64,000 nt of DNA. It comes from a virus. This document shows positions 32,518-41,124 of this stretch, piece after piece (the first letter of the stretch is position 1; each line of letters begins with the position of its first letter). A program made the translations under genes and the position numbers. The stretch covers positions 1 to 64,000 of the IMG/VR virus record IMGVR_UViG_3300037339_000405; one strand, written 5' to 3'. The notes under the pieces were generated by a model. It searched no databases and was not told where the DNA came from. It saw nothing but the letters and a program-made list of their open reading frames with translations.

Positions 32518-35500
32518 TACCGCCCCCGGCGCTTCAGGCTCTCGCGCATCACAGCGGCCTTCAAGGACGCAACCACATCAGTCGCTGCCGACATACCAAA
32601 CGTACCGAAGGGCAGAACCAGATTCACGGGAGCCAGTGCGAGATTGCTGCCCGCCTCGGCATTACCCACGCGCAGCGACGAAGACCGGCCCACCACGCCA
32701 CCCGTGGCGAAGCGCGGCATCCTGCGGCGCGGCAATCTCAGTTCATTGACGGCGTGCATGAATGTCTCGCCGTATTTAGCCACGGCCCTCGGGTTCATGA
32801 CGAACTCGCCGCCAGTCAGCCACCCCAGCACAGCATCCAAAGGCGAACGCGGCCCACGCACCGGGCCACCCTCGGCAAACTTCTTGTCCGACAAACCAGA
32901 CAGCGTAGCCGTTACGTTCTTGTTGGGACCCATCAATTCTTCCGGCACGAAGCGCACCGGGATGTTGATCACCATGCCTTGCAACTCGGTCGTCTTGTCC
33001 ACGATGGCCTTATCGTCAGGCATGTAAGCCACCCGCGTAGTGACGATCTTGGCGGACTGCTGTTTCTCGAATTCCTTCAAGGCAGCAGTGGACTCAATCA
33101 AGTTCTCTTTGTCGATCAACTGCAGCTTCTGGCCCTGAAGGCTGACTATCGTCTTCTGTATGTCTGCCAGCTTGGTGTCAAGAGACTGTATGTTGGCGAG
33201 CGTGCTTGCTTGCTCTTCCTTGGTAACCGCTCTTTCTTTTGCTAACAAGGCAATTCGATTGGCCCTGATGATGTTACCTGCTTCAAACGCGTTGGCAGCC
33301 GCTTGAGCCGCCGTCTGAATGGTTACCTCCCCATCCACCACTTCCTGTGAAAACTGCGGGACCAGCGCCGTCTGCCGCTCTATCAAAGCTTTCGCTGTCT
33401 CAAAATCCTTCTTCTGAATAGCAGCCCGTATCTCGGAGGTACGCCGGTCAAACTCCAGTCTGGCATCCCCGATCTTTTGCGAGGAGCCCAGCTGCTGGCG
33501 CTCAAAATCGACCACACTGAATTGCCCCTCGCGCTTCAGGTCGGCGATCTGCTTATCAATTCCCTTGATCTTCTCGCCATACGCCTTGTAGTCCGCCGCC
33601 ATCTTCTGGCGCTCGGCGAACACCGCCTGACTGAGACTCTGGTTGGCCTTGATCTGCGAGGTGATCAGATCCTGCGTGATCTTCTGCATCTCTAGGGCAT
33701 GTGCCCGCGAAAAGGTCCCGTCGTCTTTCCGTAGCGTTCCATATACGGCTAACAAGCGCTTTGCCTCGTTCTCGGCAACGCGCACCATCTCAAGGCTCTG
33801 CGCTTCGGCAATGCGCACCCGTTCCTGCGCGAAACGGTTCTGCGCCTCTCGCACCTCTCCGGTCTTGTTTCGCAGCGTCAACACGTCGAGAGTGTCAGTT
33901 TCCAGCTTAGCCAGCTGCTGACGCTGCGCATCGAAGTTGATCGTGGAAATCTCGCGCAACGCCGCAGCATGCGCGCGTATCTGCTCAGCAGTTTCCTTCT
34001 CTACGACTATCTGTGCTTTGGAGGATTCAGTGCTGCTCTTCACCAGATCAGAACGCAGCTTCTGCTGCCACCTTACATCCTCTTCCGCCCGACCTAGCTC
34101 TACCAAACGTACCCGTAAAAGTATCGCTGCCTGCCCATATTTGTCCTGACTCTCGGCCAGCACCAGCTTGGCTTCAGCATCTTTACGACTCAGTCTGATA
34201 TCCTCCTCATACTTTTTTAACTGAGCGTCCGTCAAAGCGGATACTTCCGCCAATCCCTTAGTCTCCACTCCAGTTGCAGCAACCCCTGCTACCGCTAGAG
34301 CTTCCTGAGCCTCCTTAACAGCCTTCACCTTTACAGCATGCTGTTCCAGCCTGCTGTTAATGTCCTTGTAGGCCGCTACCAACGCCACAGCGCCAGCCAC
34401 AGCAACTGCCAGCACCCTACCTACCGGGGTGAAAGCGAGCAGTCCTAGGCCCTTCTTGACCAGTTCCAGAGAACTGGCCAGCAAAGTCACTTCCCCCGCA
34501 GCAACGACTGCCGCTTTGCCTGTCGCAGCTGTTGCAGCGGTTGCAGCCGTAAGCAGCGCCGGCAGGGGCCTAAGCACCTTGATCAAGGCGGCGCCAGCTT
34601 TCACTAGACTAAAGATAGCAAGGCCAAACCCCAGCAATGCCGTGATGGTCGGGTGAATTTCGGCAAGATGCTTGATCGTAGTAAACAGGGAATCAAGTAC
34701 TCGTATGGCAGGCAAAATAAACTCAAGCATCGCCGTGCCAATCTGCTCAAAGGCCAGCCGCACCGTGTTAGCCAACAGAACAAATTGCTGGCCCGCCGAG
34801 CTTTGCACCCTTCCAGCTTGGGAATCCATCCGCCCCAAGGCTTCATTAAGCCCCTCCATGGAACTCGTGAGACCCTCGACTCCTTCCTTTGCCAGCGTCT
34901 GAACAGATGCGAAAATCCGGGCGTTACCCGTCAAGCCCGTGAGAGCGGTTTCTCCATTCTTGGCAGCATCCGTTACGATCTTCAGGGCGCCCGCAAGCCC
35001 CCGCGACTTGATCGCGGCTTCCGCACTCTTGAACCCTGCCTGTTCAAACACCTCCACCAACTCTTTGGAGGGCCTGCTAATCGCTACAATCACACTTTGA
35101 AGAGTGGAAAGAGAGCGCTGCGGAGACAGCCCTGAATTGGCCAGAGAGATCAGGCTTCCCTGCAACTCCTCGAAAGAAATACCAAGCTCCTGTGCGGTCG
35201 GTATCAGGTTACCCAGCCCTCTCGACAGCTGTTGAAAGGACAACCCGCTCCGCTGGGAAGTGAGCAACAGCTGATCCGCCACTTTGGAAGCCTGAGTACC
35301 TGCCAACCCATAGCCTTGCAGGACCGTGGTGACGGCTTGCATCGTGGAGGCGTAACCCTCGCCATTTATGATCCCCAGCTTCAATGCCGTGTTAACCACC
35401 TCCTGAGCCTCTGTGGCACTCTTGGCGCCCGCACTGAACGCAGTACCGTAGAGCTTGGCCACCTCATCAGCAGCCACGCCGTAGGCTTTTGAAGAGGCTT

Positions 35501-36092
35501 CTACCGCAGTGGATACTTCCTTGGTGGTTACTCCGAAATCCTCCGCGCGGAGTTGCGCACGCAAAACCTCGGTTTCCAACTCGGCAGCGCCCTTGATGGC
35601 AACATTGAAAAACGCCCCGATGGATACCGCCCCGCCCGTCAACGTGGCAACCGCTGACAGGAATTCACGCATGGTGTCATTCAGCTTCTTGACAGCCAAC
35701 TGAGAGTGCTTAGCCCCGTCCTCAATGGGCTTGAACATGCCCGTGCTCTTTTGCTTTACCTCCTGAACCGTGGAGTCAAGCTCCTTCAACTGCTTGTCGG
35801 CTTCTGAGGCTCCGGCAGAAACGGTTTGGACAGTCTCTCCCTTCAACCGTGCTACCGCAGCCCCAAACTGCTCAACCTTGTTTTTCGTCTCGTCAGTAGT
35901 CCTGCCAACAAGCTTCATGCCGTCCATCAGCGACAGCGCGAATTCTTGCTTAACGTCACGCTTATCTCCCAACTGCTGAAGCTCGGTGATCTTGGCTACC
36001 AAGCCATCAACATCTTCAGTCGTCTGCTTGATGATGCCTTCAGCTAGGTTTTGTACTGCAAGCGTTACCTCAATGCGAGTCTGATCAGCCAT
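32517..36092 (-). CDS. Tail tape measure protein
   Basis: 1191 residues. It sets tail length and may form a channel during DNA entry. Typical plan: N-terminal coiled coil (about 1-110), TP901-like core (DEVAKLYGTAFSAGAKSATE to ARIFASVQTLAKEG, about 200-410), hydrophobic segments around 480-565 (FTPVGRVLAVAVAGAVALVA), a long Gln/Glu/Lys coiled coil (580-1020), and a C-terminal LGWLTGGEFVMNPRAVAKYG. By tape-measure scaling this would give a tail of roughly 1.5-2 kilo-angstrom, an estimate only. No lytic domain was seen. Confidence 0.9.
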   Translation of the reverse strand: MADQTRIEVTLAVQNLAEGIIKQTTEDVDGLVAKITELQQLGDKRDVKQEFALSLMDGMKLVGRTTDETKNKVEQFGAAVARLKGETVQTVSAGASEADKQLKELDSTVQEVKQKSTGMFKPIEDGAKHSQLAVKKLNDTMREFLSAVATLTGGAVSIGAFFNVAIKGAAELETEVLRAQLRAEDFGVTTKEVSTAVEASSKAYGVAADEVAKLYGTAFSAGAKSATEAQEVVNTALKLGIINGEGYASTMQAVTTVLQGYGLAGTQASKVADQLLLTSQRSGLSFQQLSRGLGNLIPTAQELGISFEELQGSLISLANSGLSPQRSLSTLQSVIVAISRPSKELVEVFEQAGFKSAEAAIKSRGLAGALKIVTDAAKNGETALTGLTGNARIFASVQTLAKEGVEGLTSSMEGLNEALGRMDSQAGRVQSSAGQQFVLLANTVRLAFEQIGTAMLEFILPAIRVLDSLFTTIKHLAEIHPTITALLGFGLAIFSLVKAGAALIKVLRPLPALLTAATAATAATGKAAVVAAGEVTLLASSLELVKKGLGLLAFTPVGRVLAVAVAGAVALVAAYKDINSRLEQHAVKVKAVKEAQEALAVAGVAATGVETKGLAEVSALTDAQLKKYEEDIRLSRKDAEAKLVLAESQDKYGQAAILLRVRLVELGRAEEDVRWQQKLRSDLVKSSTESSKAQIVVEKETAEQIRAHAAALREISTINFDAQRQQLAKLETDTLDVLTLRNKTGEVREAQNRFAQERVRIAEAQSLEMVRVAENEAKRLLAVYGTLRKDDGTFSRAHALEMQKITQDLITSQIKANQSLSQAVFAERQKMAADYKAYGEKIKGIDKQIADLKREGQFSVVDFERQQLGSSQKIGDARLEFDRRTSEIRAAIQKKDFETAKALIERQTALVPQFSQEVVDGEVTIQTAAQAAANAFEAGNIIRANRIALLAKERAVTKEEQASTLANIQSLDTKLADIQKTIVSLQGQKLQLIDKENLIESTAALKEFEKQQSAKIVTTRVAYMPDDKAIVDKTTELQGMVINIPVRFVPEELMGPNKNVTATLSGLSDKKFAEGGPVRGPRSPLDAVLGWLTGGEFVMNPRAVAKYGETFMHAVNELRLPRRRMPRFATGGVVGRSSSLRVGNAEAGSNLALAPVNLVLPFGTFGMSAATDVVASLKAAVMRESLKRRGR

Positions 36093-36282
36093 CGTAGTGG
36101 TCCTTGATGAATTTCAAGAAGCTTTTCTTGTCCGCTTGGGTAGCGACGCGCATCATCAACAGCTGATCGTAAGCCTCGTTACTGTGTCGCGCCCGCGCGA
36201 GCGTGTGAAACATCCACAGCTGACGCAGGGTATACCCCATGATCTGTGGCAACAAATGGCCGTTTGCGCACAGGTATTCCAC
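36085..36282 (-). CDS. Tail assembly chaperone, distal part (gpT-like)
   Basis: 65 residues from GTG 36282 (VEYLCANGHLLPQIMGY). It overlaps the tape measure start by eight bases and is in the -1 frame of the upstream chaperone gene. The frame is open from well before the upstream stop, so it may be made as a frameshifted extension (GK then RALGTAVEYLC) instead of, or as well as, from the GTG, which has AGGGA upstream. Two-part chaperones that coat the tape measure before tube polymerisation are general in long-tailed phages. Confidence 0.65.
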   Translation of the reverse strand: MEYLCANGHLLPQIMGYTLRQLWMFHTLARARHSNEAYDQLLMMRVATQADKKSFLKFIKDHYDG

Positions 36283-36290
36283 CGCAGTCC

Positions 36291-36743
36291 CTAGTGCCCT
36301 TTGCCAATCTTGATCACCTTCTTGGCCGGTCTCATGACTTCGTTCACGGCGCCTGCGGCGATCTCGTCCAGCTTCATTCGGGCTGCCATCCTTCCCGCGC
36401 CTGCCGCGAGACTGCGGAGCATCTTTACAAACTCATCCTCATCAAGAACCGTCAACTCCCACACATCCTGCAGTGCCTTCAGCTGCACTTGCAGAGGCAG
36501 CTTACTGACCATGCCAGCCTCGCCCGGCTCGTCGGCCGCGTAGGCGATGATTGACGCACAGAACTCCGGGGAGTTAACCAGAATCTGCTCTATCGTGGTG
36601 GCGCCGCTGAACAGGGCATTGGTAGTCTCCGGATTCAGCTTCAACAGCATCACAATGTCGTTAAGTGTCAACCCCCGCACCTCAAACTTGCCAGAGGGGG
36701 CAACAATCTCGCGCTTCTCTATCTTCAGATCCTTCAAACCCAT
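36291..36743 (-). CDS. Tail assembly chaperone (gpG-like)
   Basis: 150 residues, helical, with an acidic N-terminal beta segment (MGLKDLKIEKREIVAPSGKF) and the Lys-rich end PAKKVIKIGKGH. Immediately upstream of the tape measure gene, as the G protein is in lambda. Start ATG 36743 with AGGGAG upstream. The GC-rich end near the stop overlaps an open -1 frame. Confidence 0.65.
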   Translation of the reverse strand: MGLKDLKIEKREIVAPSGKFEVRGLTLNDIVMLLKLNPETTNALFSGATTIEQILVNSPEFCASIIAYAADEPGEAGMVSKLPLQVQLKALQDVWELTVLDEDEFVKMLRSLAAGAGRMAARMKLDEIAAGAVNEVMRPAKKVIKIGKGH

Positions 36744-36780
36744 GGCTCACTCCCTTGGCCTAGTGTTAACTGCAACCGCC

Positions 36781-36794
36781 TGCAACTAACTGCA
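36781..36794. repeat. Variant palindrome-like element near chaperone promoter region
   Basis: TGCAACTAACTGCA departs from the TGCARTYRAYTGCA consensus. A second half-site (TGCAACC) and TTAACTGCA lie next to it at 36765-36780. Listed as a possible weak or decayed copy. Confidence 0.3.
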
Positions 36795-36810
36795 CGCCCT
36801 CCATGGCATG

Positions 36811-36835
36811 AAAAGAAGGGGGCCGAAGCCCCCTT
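36811..36835 (-). terminator. Rho-independent terminator after the tail tube gene
   Basis: AAGGGGGC, loop TTCG, GCCCCCTT and then CTTTT on the minus strand; a UUCG tetraloop hairpin. It separates the highly expressed tube gene from the chaperones. Confidence 0.85.
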
Positions 36836-36870
36836 TTCAAAACTACCCCACCCTCAACAACACCCCATTC

Positions 36871-37896
36871 TTACCTGATGGTACGCACGTTGAAGAACTT
36901 GCTCCCGCTGGTGCGCAAAGAATCCGCGAGCGCATTGCCCTCGATCTGGAACTGCGCAAGATCCTCGGTGATGAGCGCCAGTTCCTGCAGCGGGCTCGCC
37001 TGCAGCCTGAACACATCCACAACCACCGGGCTATTGCCGTCCGCAGTGTTGAGACCCTCGAAACGCACGTACTTCTCAAGCGTGCCTTGCGTCAGGGCAT
37101 CCATCCTCTGCTGCGCCGCATAGCTGTAATCAACGTCCAGCGTGAAACCATCCGTCTCAAGCTCACCCCCAGACGTGTAGGCAAGGGCCACCGTGGAAGT
37201 GTTGATCGTGACAGACGTGTTGGCAACGAACGACACAACCAGATGCCGCCTGTCATTAAGCACGGTGCTCATTGTGCCCGTGACAGCAGTAATGCCGACA
37301 TAGCCCCCCACCACTACACCTGCGGTGTTCGCAATAGAAACCACTGCGTTGGTAGCCACTGACACAGCAGTAATTGCCACGCCGTCATCAGCCAGCTTGT
37401 CAAACAACTGCGCCCCCAACCCATCGTTGAAGTACAGCGAGCCCGCGTCGGTATTGGTCTTGTAATCCCACGGCGTATTGTCATCCACATACGGGGTGAG
37501 CGTTACAGCGTTGATCCCAACAACTACCGTAGAAACCCGGAGGTTCTCCAGCGGAGTCACCTTGCCGAAGTAGCCAAGAGGAGACTCGTTTGTGACACTG
37601 CCAGCGTTCTTGATCGTCACGTTGCCGCGAAGCGCCACCGCAAGGTTCTCCGCGATCACGTTCTCGACTGTGAAAGCCACCGTCACGTTAGTCTCCTGAT
37701 TCAGCCGGAGATCAATCGCGCGTTGGCCTGACTGAGACTCCTTGTGCTCAAGGTTGGTCTCATCCACGCTTATGGTAAGTTCCGGCACGTTGCCAACAGG
37801 CACAAGACCCGCCGGAGCCCCAAGGGCATCCCGGTCCCCTATCATCAGCACGCCTTGGCCGGAGTAGTAGTAGCTCTGGCGGTCCCAAGTGCTCAT
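36871..37896 (-). CDS. Major tail tube protein
   Basis: 341 residues, beta-rich. Starts MSTWDRQSYYYSGQGVLMIGD, followed by PELTISVDETNLEHKESQSG (a strand pattern common in tube proteins), a Val/Thr-rich insert near residues 170-240 (VATNAVVSIANTAGVVVGGYV, likely an extra Ig-like domain) and a C-terminal return to the tube fold (FEGLNTADGNSPVVVDVFRL). The strong site AAGGAG precedes ATG 37896 and a terminator follows, fitting a protein made in hundreds of copies. No sheath gene was found. Confidence 0.75.
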   Translation of the reverse strand: MSTWDRQSYYYSGQGVLMIGDRDALGAPAGLVPVGNVPELTISVDETNLEHKESQSGQRAIDLRLNQETNVTVAFTVENVIAENLAVALRGNVTIKNAGSVTNESPLGYFGKVTPLENLRVSTVVVGINAVTLTPYVDDNTPWDYKTNTDAGSLYFNDGLGAQLFDKLADDGVAITAVSVATNAVVSIANTAGVVVGGYVGITAVTGTMSTVLNDRRHLVVSFVANTSVTINTSTVALAYTSGGELETDGFTLDVDYSYAAQQRMDALTQGTLEKYVRFEGLNTADGNSPVVVDVFRLQASPLQELALITEDLAQFQIEGNALADSLRTSGSKFFNVRTIR

Positions 37897-37933
37897 TTCA
37901 TGTCTCCTTGATTATGCGTCTGGCCTAAGATGG

Positions 37934-38578
37934 TTAGCGCTTGTTGAACCAGACCAGAAGCAACTGATCCGTGCTGATGTCGGTCCCGGACTTCACACCG
38001 CCAGTCGCGTTTCCACCGCTAAGGACGGCCCCGGATACGGCAGTGGTGGTGGCAGATTCCGCAAGGGTAAACGCATTGCCACCGGTACCCTCGGCAACAG
38101 CCGTGATGGTAACAACCCCTGCAACCGCAGCCGCTCGTACCTGCTGGCTTCCGTCCCACGCCTCGACTTCGTTGACCACCGCAACAACATTGGCAGCAGT
38201 AGTATCTTCATCAGTGCCAAGGTTGATCTGCCGGGAACCCGGCGTGCGCACGGCAACAGCGGCGATGAACGTGTAGATTTTGGCATTGACCGTAATGGTC
38301 TCGGCAGCAATCGGGACCCCGGTAAACGTAATCGTGCCAGAGGCTCTCAGATCCACAATGGTCACGTCGGTAAGCAGAGCAAGAGTACCCGCCGTGTTAT
38401 GGACTGCAGCGATAACGGTATCTTCATCCCGAATCGCGGCCAAATCCATCTTGGTGGAAGCGGTGGCGCCCGCGAGAAGAGAGATCGTCAACCCCTGTTG
38501 TTCCACAAGGATCGCGCGCAAGAGCTTATCCAGCCCAGAGCCACCCTTGCCAAAATTGGAAGAAATCGTGGTCAGCAT
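37934..38578 (-). CDS. Structural protein preceding the tail tube
   Basis: 214 residues, Ala/Thr/Val-rich and beta-type (TITFTGVPIAAETITVNAK; NVVAVVNEVEAWDGSQQVRA; GNAFTLAESATTTAVSGAV). The middle looks like a repeat domain found in phage tail and decoration proteins. GGAGA precedes ATG 38578. Could be a neck or decoration protein; the exact role is unknown. Confidence 0.55.
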   Translation of the reverse strand: MLTTISSNFGKGGSGLDKLLRAILVEQQGLTISLLAGATASTKMDLAAIRDEDTVIAAVHNTAGTLALLTDVTIVDLRASGTITFTGVPIAAETITVNAKIYTFIAAVAVRTPGSRQINLGTDEDTTAANVVAVVNEVEAWDGSQQVRAAAVAGVVTITAVAEGTGGNAFTLAESATTTAVSGAVLSGGNATGGVKSGTDISTDQLLLVWFNKR

Positions 38579-38608
38579 TTCAATGTCTCCATGTAAGTAG
38601 TCGCGGCT

Positions 38609-38947
38609 TTACTTGTCGGCGCGCGATTTGCCGAAGCGACTCAGAGTGTGTCTACGCTCGGAAGCGCCTTTCTCATTTAGATCCTTCTCTACTGCCACTT
38701 CAGCATCGTAAGAAGATTTGAAACTCACCTCTTTGCTCGGTTCCGGAGCAGTCTCTTTCACGGGGGTACCTTCAGGCACTGCAATCGAAGCGCGAATGGC
38801 CTTGAGGATCTCTCCCTTGGGTAAGGCAACCCCCCGCTCCACAAGCCACTTCGCCTTGTGCGCCGGAAGAACTAGAACCGATCCAGCGGAGCACAGCAGC
38901 CCCTTGTGGATGTGATCCCGTATGAGAGTGACTTCTACCTGCTGCAT
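38609..38947 (-). CDS. Unknown protein (112 residues)
   Basis: Starts at ATG 38947 (MQQVEVTLIRDHIHKGLLCS) with GGAGGT directly upstream; a TTG at 38986 is rejected. The first 60 residues look like the short beta barrel (GSVLVLPAHKAKWLVERGVA) found in small phage proteins near head-tail junction genes; the C-terminus is charged and disordered. Function unknown. Confidence 0.6.
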   Translation of the reverse strand: MQQVEVTLIRDHIHKGLLCSAGSVLVLPAHKAKWLVERGVALPKGEILKAIRASIAVPEGTPVKETAPEPSKEVSFKSSYDAEVAVEKDLNEKGASERRHTLSRFGKSRADK

Positions 38948-38990
38948 ATCACCTCCGATTCTAGGGCTCACAGCGCCTCCTAACAAGCTG

Positions 38991-39488
38991 CTATGAGTGA
39001 TAGCCGAAATAGGCCGAGTTGTCCTGACGCTTCACGGTGAGCATCATGGGTGTCAGCCAGCGCACCACGTGCACATGGTTGTTGCCCATATTGGGGGCGG
39101 GCACTTCACTGACGAAGCGCCATGGGTGCCCCGTGGGGGCTCTCTGTTCAAGCATCGCCAGCCGCAGCTGGTCCAGAATGTTGATAACCATGTTCTTGCG
39201 CTCGGCGCCAGCTATGGAATTGGTGTCGCTGATGACCGCTATGGCGACCTGTAGGCGGGCGCTGATGCCCTCGGGGCCACCCTGCCCACCTTGGATGAGA
39301 CCCTCGTAGAAGACGCCACAGCACGGTTTCTGGACCTGCACAGCGGCATCCAACAAATCCTTCTCGCTGTAGACATAAAACGTGCGGGTTTTGAACTGTG
39401 CAATTGACTGCATGCGCTCAATCACATGATCGAGACAAGACTGCACCACCGTCCCGGGCTCGACATTGAGAGGCACACTAGAGGGCAT
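38991..39488 (-). CDS. Tail completion/terminator protein candidate
   Basis: 165 residues, alpha/beta (HVIERMQSIAQFKTRTFYVY; LQVAIAVISDTNSIAGAERK; NILDQLRLAMLEQ; VRWLTPMMLTVKRQ). This alternation matches Gp37/gpU-like tail terminators, which cap the tube. It lies in the connector gene cluster, overlapping the completion gene upstream by 11 bases. Assignment is by secondary-structure pattern and synteny. Confidence 0.55.
   Translation of the reverse strand: MPSSVPLNVEPGTVVQSCLDHVIERMQSIAQFKTRTFYVYSEKDLLDAAVQVQKPCCGVFYEGLIQGGQGGPEGISARLQVAIAVISDTNSIAGAERKNMVINILDQLRLAMLEQRAPTGHPWRFVSEVPAPNMGNNHVHVVRWLTPMMLTVKRQDNSAYFGYHS
39399..39412. repeat. Dispersed palindrome copy inside tail completion gene
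   Basis: TGCAATTGACTGCA, within coding sequence (MQSIAQ). Confidence 0.5.
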
Positions 39489-39924
39489 TCACAGCCTCCT
39501 TTATCCGCTTGTTGATCAGCTTTTCCACCAGCTGGCTATCAGCGTCGCTAACCCCCATGAATCGTCGCACTGGAAGAATGCTCGTGCCCTGCTGATGAAA
39601 GATCCCATAGGGCGTATCACTGAAGATTTGCATCTCGGCGTACTCACTGTCTCCCACCACTTCTGTCAGCTGGATAGAGCGGAACAGATCGCCAGTATCA
39701 AACAGCGTCCCAGTACCCCCCTGCTTTCTACGTTTTATAGCCGCTTCACTCGGGGGCCACGGCTCCTCATCCGGGTCCACCTCACGCAGAAACCGCGCTC
39801 TGATTCTGTCCAACAGCAGCGCCCCGGCTTCCTCCAATACCTTGCGGGGGTCAAACGCTTCAGACAAGCTCCCCAAGAGCTTGGTGACGGTGTTGTTGAC
39901 CGTTACCTTGACAGCTACAGTCAT
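39478..39924 (-). CDS. Virion morphogenesis protein (gpS/Mu G-like tail completion)
   Basis: 148 residues. Diagnostic features are EEPWPPSEAAIKRRK (about 53-67), TLFDTGDLFRSIQ (about 73-85) and YGIFHQQGTSILPVRRFMG (about 106-124), a run that is characteristic of the phage virion morphogenesis/tail completion family. It joins tail and head. ATG overlaps the upstream stop (TGATG). Confidence 0.8.
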   Translation of the reverse strand: MTVAVKVTVNNTVTKLLGSLSEAFDPRKVLEEAGALLLDRIRARFLREVDPDEEPWPPSEAAIKRRKQGGTGTLFDTGDLFRSIQLTEVVGDSEYAEMQIFSDTPYGIFHQQGTSILPVRRFMGVSDADSQLVEKLINKRIKEAVNAL

Positions 39925-40553
39925 CAGAGGCGCGGAAGAAATGCGAAGGGAATGTTGTTGCGCAGGTACGGGCGCACCACTTCAAACCCGTGTGCTTTGG
40001 ATTCATCCGTGAGAGGCTTGGCATCCGGCGCCCGGTTAGTGGTCTGCTGCGTGTTCAGCACCCCCGGCACATAGCTGAGCACCGCTTCCAGCAGCCAATC
40101 TGGAGGCACCTCGTCAACAAACTCCCCATCACCATCGCGCTCGAAACCGTAGTCATACGATACCTTGATCCACGCCTCATCATAGGTATCGGTAGGCAGC
40201 GTGATGATCCCTCGCACCGGGTCCACCTCGGCGTCTGCCAAGATATCCGTTACCACCCCCGCGCGCATGTCAACATAGTTTTCAGCCATCACGATGCTGA
40301 GTACCGGGTCTCCTCGCATGAAACCCATCTTCAAACGCAACCGGGCCAGCCCGCTGGGAAGCGTGTCCCAGAACTGGCTGACCCGGATATTGAAGACATC
40401 AACTGAACTACCTTTGGTGAACTGGGTATTCAGAACCCCTTCGTAGTACAGCTGAGAGCCCTTCATACCGCTCTCCATGCTGGCCTGCAAGTCAGGATTG
40501 GGAGGCATCCCCAACCGCTGGAAAATCTCGGGTCCCGTAAGCAGTTCAACCAT
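39924..40553 (-). CDS. Head-tail connector-like protein
   Basis: 209 residues. Mixed beta start (LLTGPEIFQRLGMPPNP) and long helices (PDWLLEAVLSYVPGVLNTQQ), with YDEAWIKVSYDYGFERDGDG in between. Gene order (capsid, small protein, this, completion protein) is that of connector/adaptor proteins. Not confirmed by a motif. Confidence 0.5.
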   Translation of the reverse strand: MVELLTGPEIFQRLGMPPNPDLQASMESGMKGSQLYYEGVLNTQFTKGSSVDVFNIRVSQFWDTLPSGLARLRLKMGFMRGDPVLSIVMAENYVDMRAGVVTDILADAEVDPVRGIITLPTDTYDEAWIKVSYDYGFERDGDGEFVDEVPPDWLLEAVLSYVPGVLNTQQTTNRAPDAKPLTDESKAHGFEVVRPYLRNNIPFAFLPRL

Positions 40554-40566
40554 GGCCGCTGTCTCG

Positions 40567-41028
40567 TTACACCCCTACCGCGCGTCTGCGGGAGCTTACA
40601 GCCATCTTGCGCCCTGCACCACTCTCCGGAAGGCTTACAACCCCTTCGGGCTCCACATGCTCACGACGTTCAGCAGCCGATGAAACCTTGCGGCGTGGAT
40701 CGGCAACAGCCGTGTCGATTTCATCTTCACGAGCCTGCTGAGCATGTGTTTTCCCCTCAGCATCTTGGGCGCGGGGACCTTCACCCTCCGAGTTTCGCAA
40801 GGGGCGCTTCGCACGCTTGACATACACGCGGAAGATAGGCAGATCACGGTCATCCACCCGAGAAAGCAACGCTTCTGCTTCATCACGTGGACACTTGTAA
40901 ATCATGTCAGAGCGGTAAATCTTCGCGCTGGGGCCGATCCCCAGCATGTAGGTCTTCGCCTGAACAAGCTCAATCTGCATCTCATCCGCAACAGGTGTCG
41001 CAGCCTTGGCTACGCGCTTCACTACCAT
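40567..41028 (-). CDS. Unknown protein downstream of the capsid gene
   Basis: 153 residues from ATG 41028 (MVVKRVAKAATPVADEM), with AAAGGAG upstream. The N-terminal part (YMLGIGPSAKIYRSDMIYKC, DRDLPIFRVYVKRAKRP) may be an ordered domain; the C-terminus is Arg/Glu-rich and disordered. Possibly a head completion factor by position. Not recognised. Confidence 0.6.
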   Translation of the reverse strand: MVVKRVAKAATPVADEMQIELVQAKTYMLGIGPSAKIYRSDMIYKCPRDEAEALLSRVDDRDLPIFRVYVKRAKRPLRNSEGEGPRAQDAEGKTHAQQAREDEIDTAVADPRRKVSSAAERREHVEPEGVVSLPESGAGRKMAVSSRRRAVGV

Positions 41029-41050
41029 GGGGGTCACTCCTTTGGGTCCA

Positions 41051-41083
41051 AAGTAAAAGGGCCACCGGGATCTCCGGTAGCCC
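41051..41083 (-). terminator. Rho-independent terminator after the capsid gene
   Basis: GGGCTACCGG, loop AGAT, CCCGGTGGCCC and TTTTACTTT on the minus strand, 42 bases after the capsid stop. Confidence 0.85.
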
Positions 41084-41124
41084 TACTACTCTAGCACAGC
41101 GTCTCCGCTGCGGGATGGCCCCGA

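Noticed and set aside
36871-37896. Tail sheath protein
   Set aside because: The gene is too short and too beta-rich for a sheath and no separate sheath/tube pair is present; tube protein of a non-contractile tail fits better.
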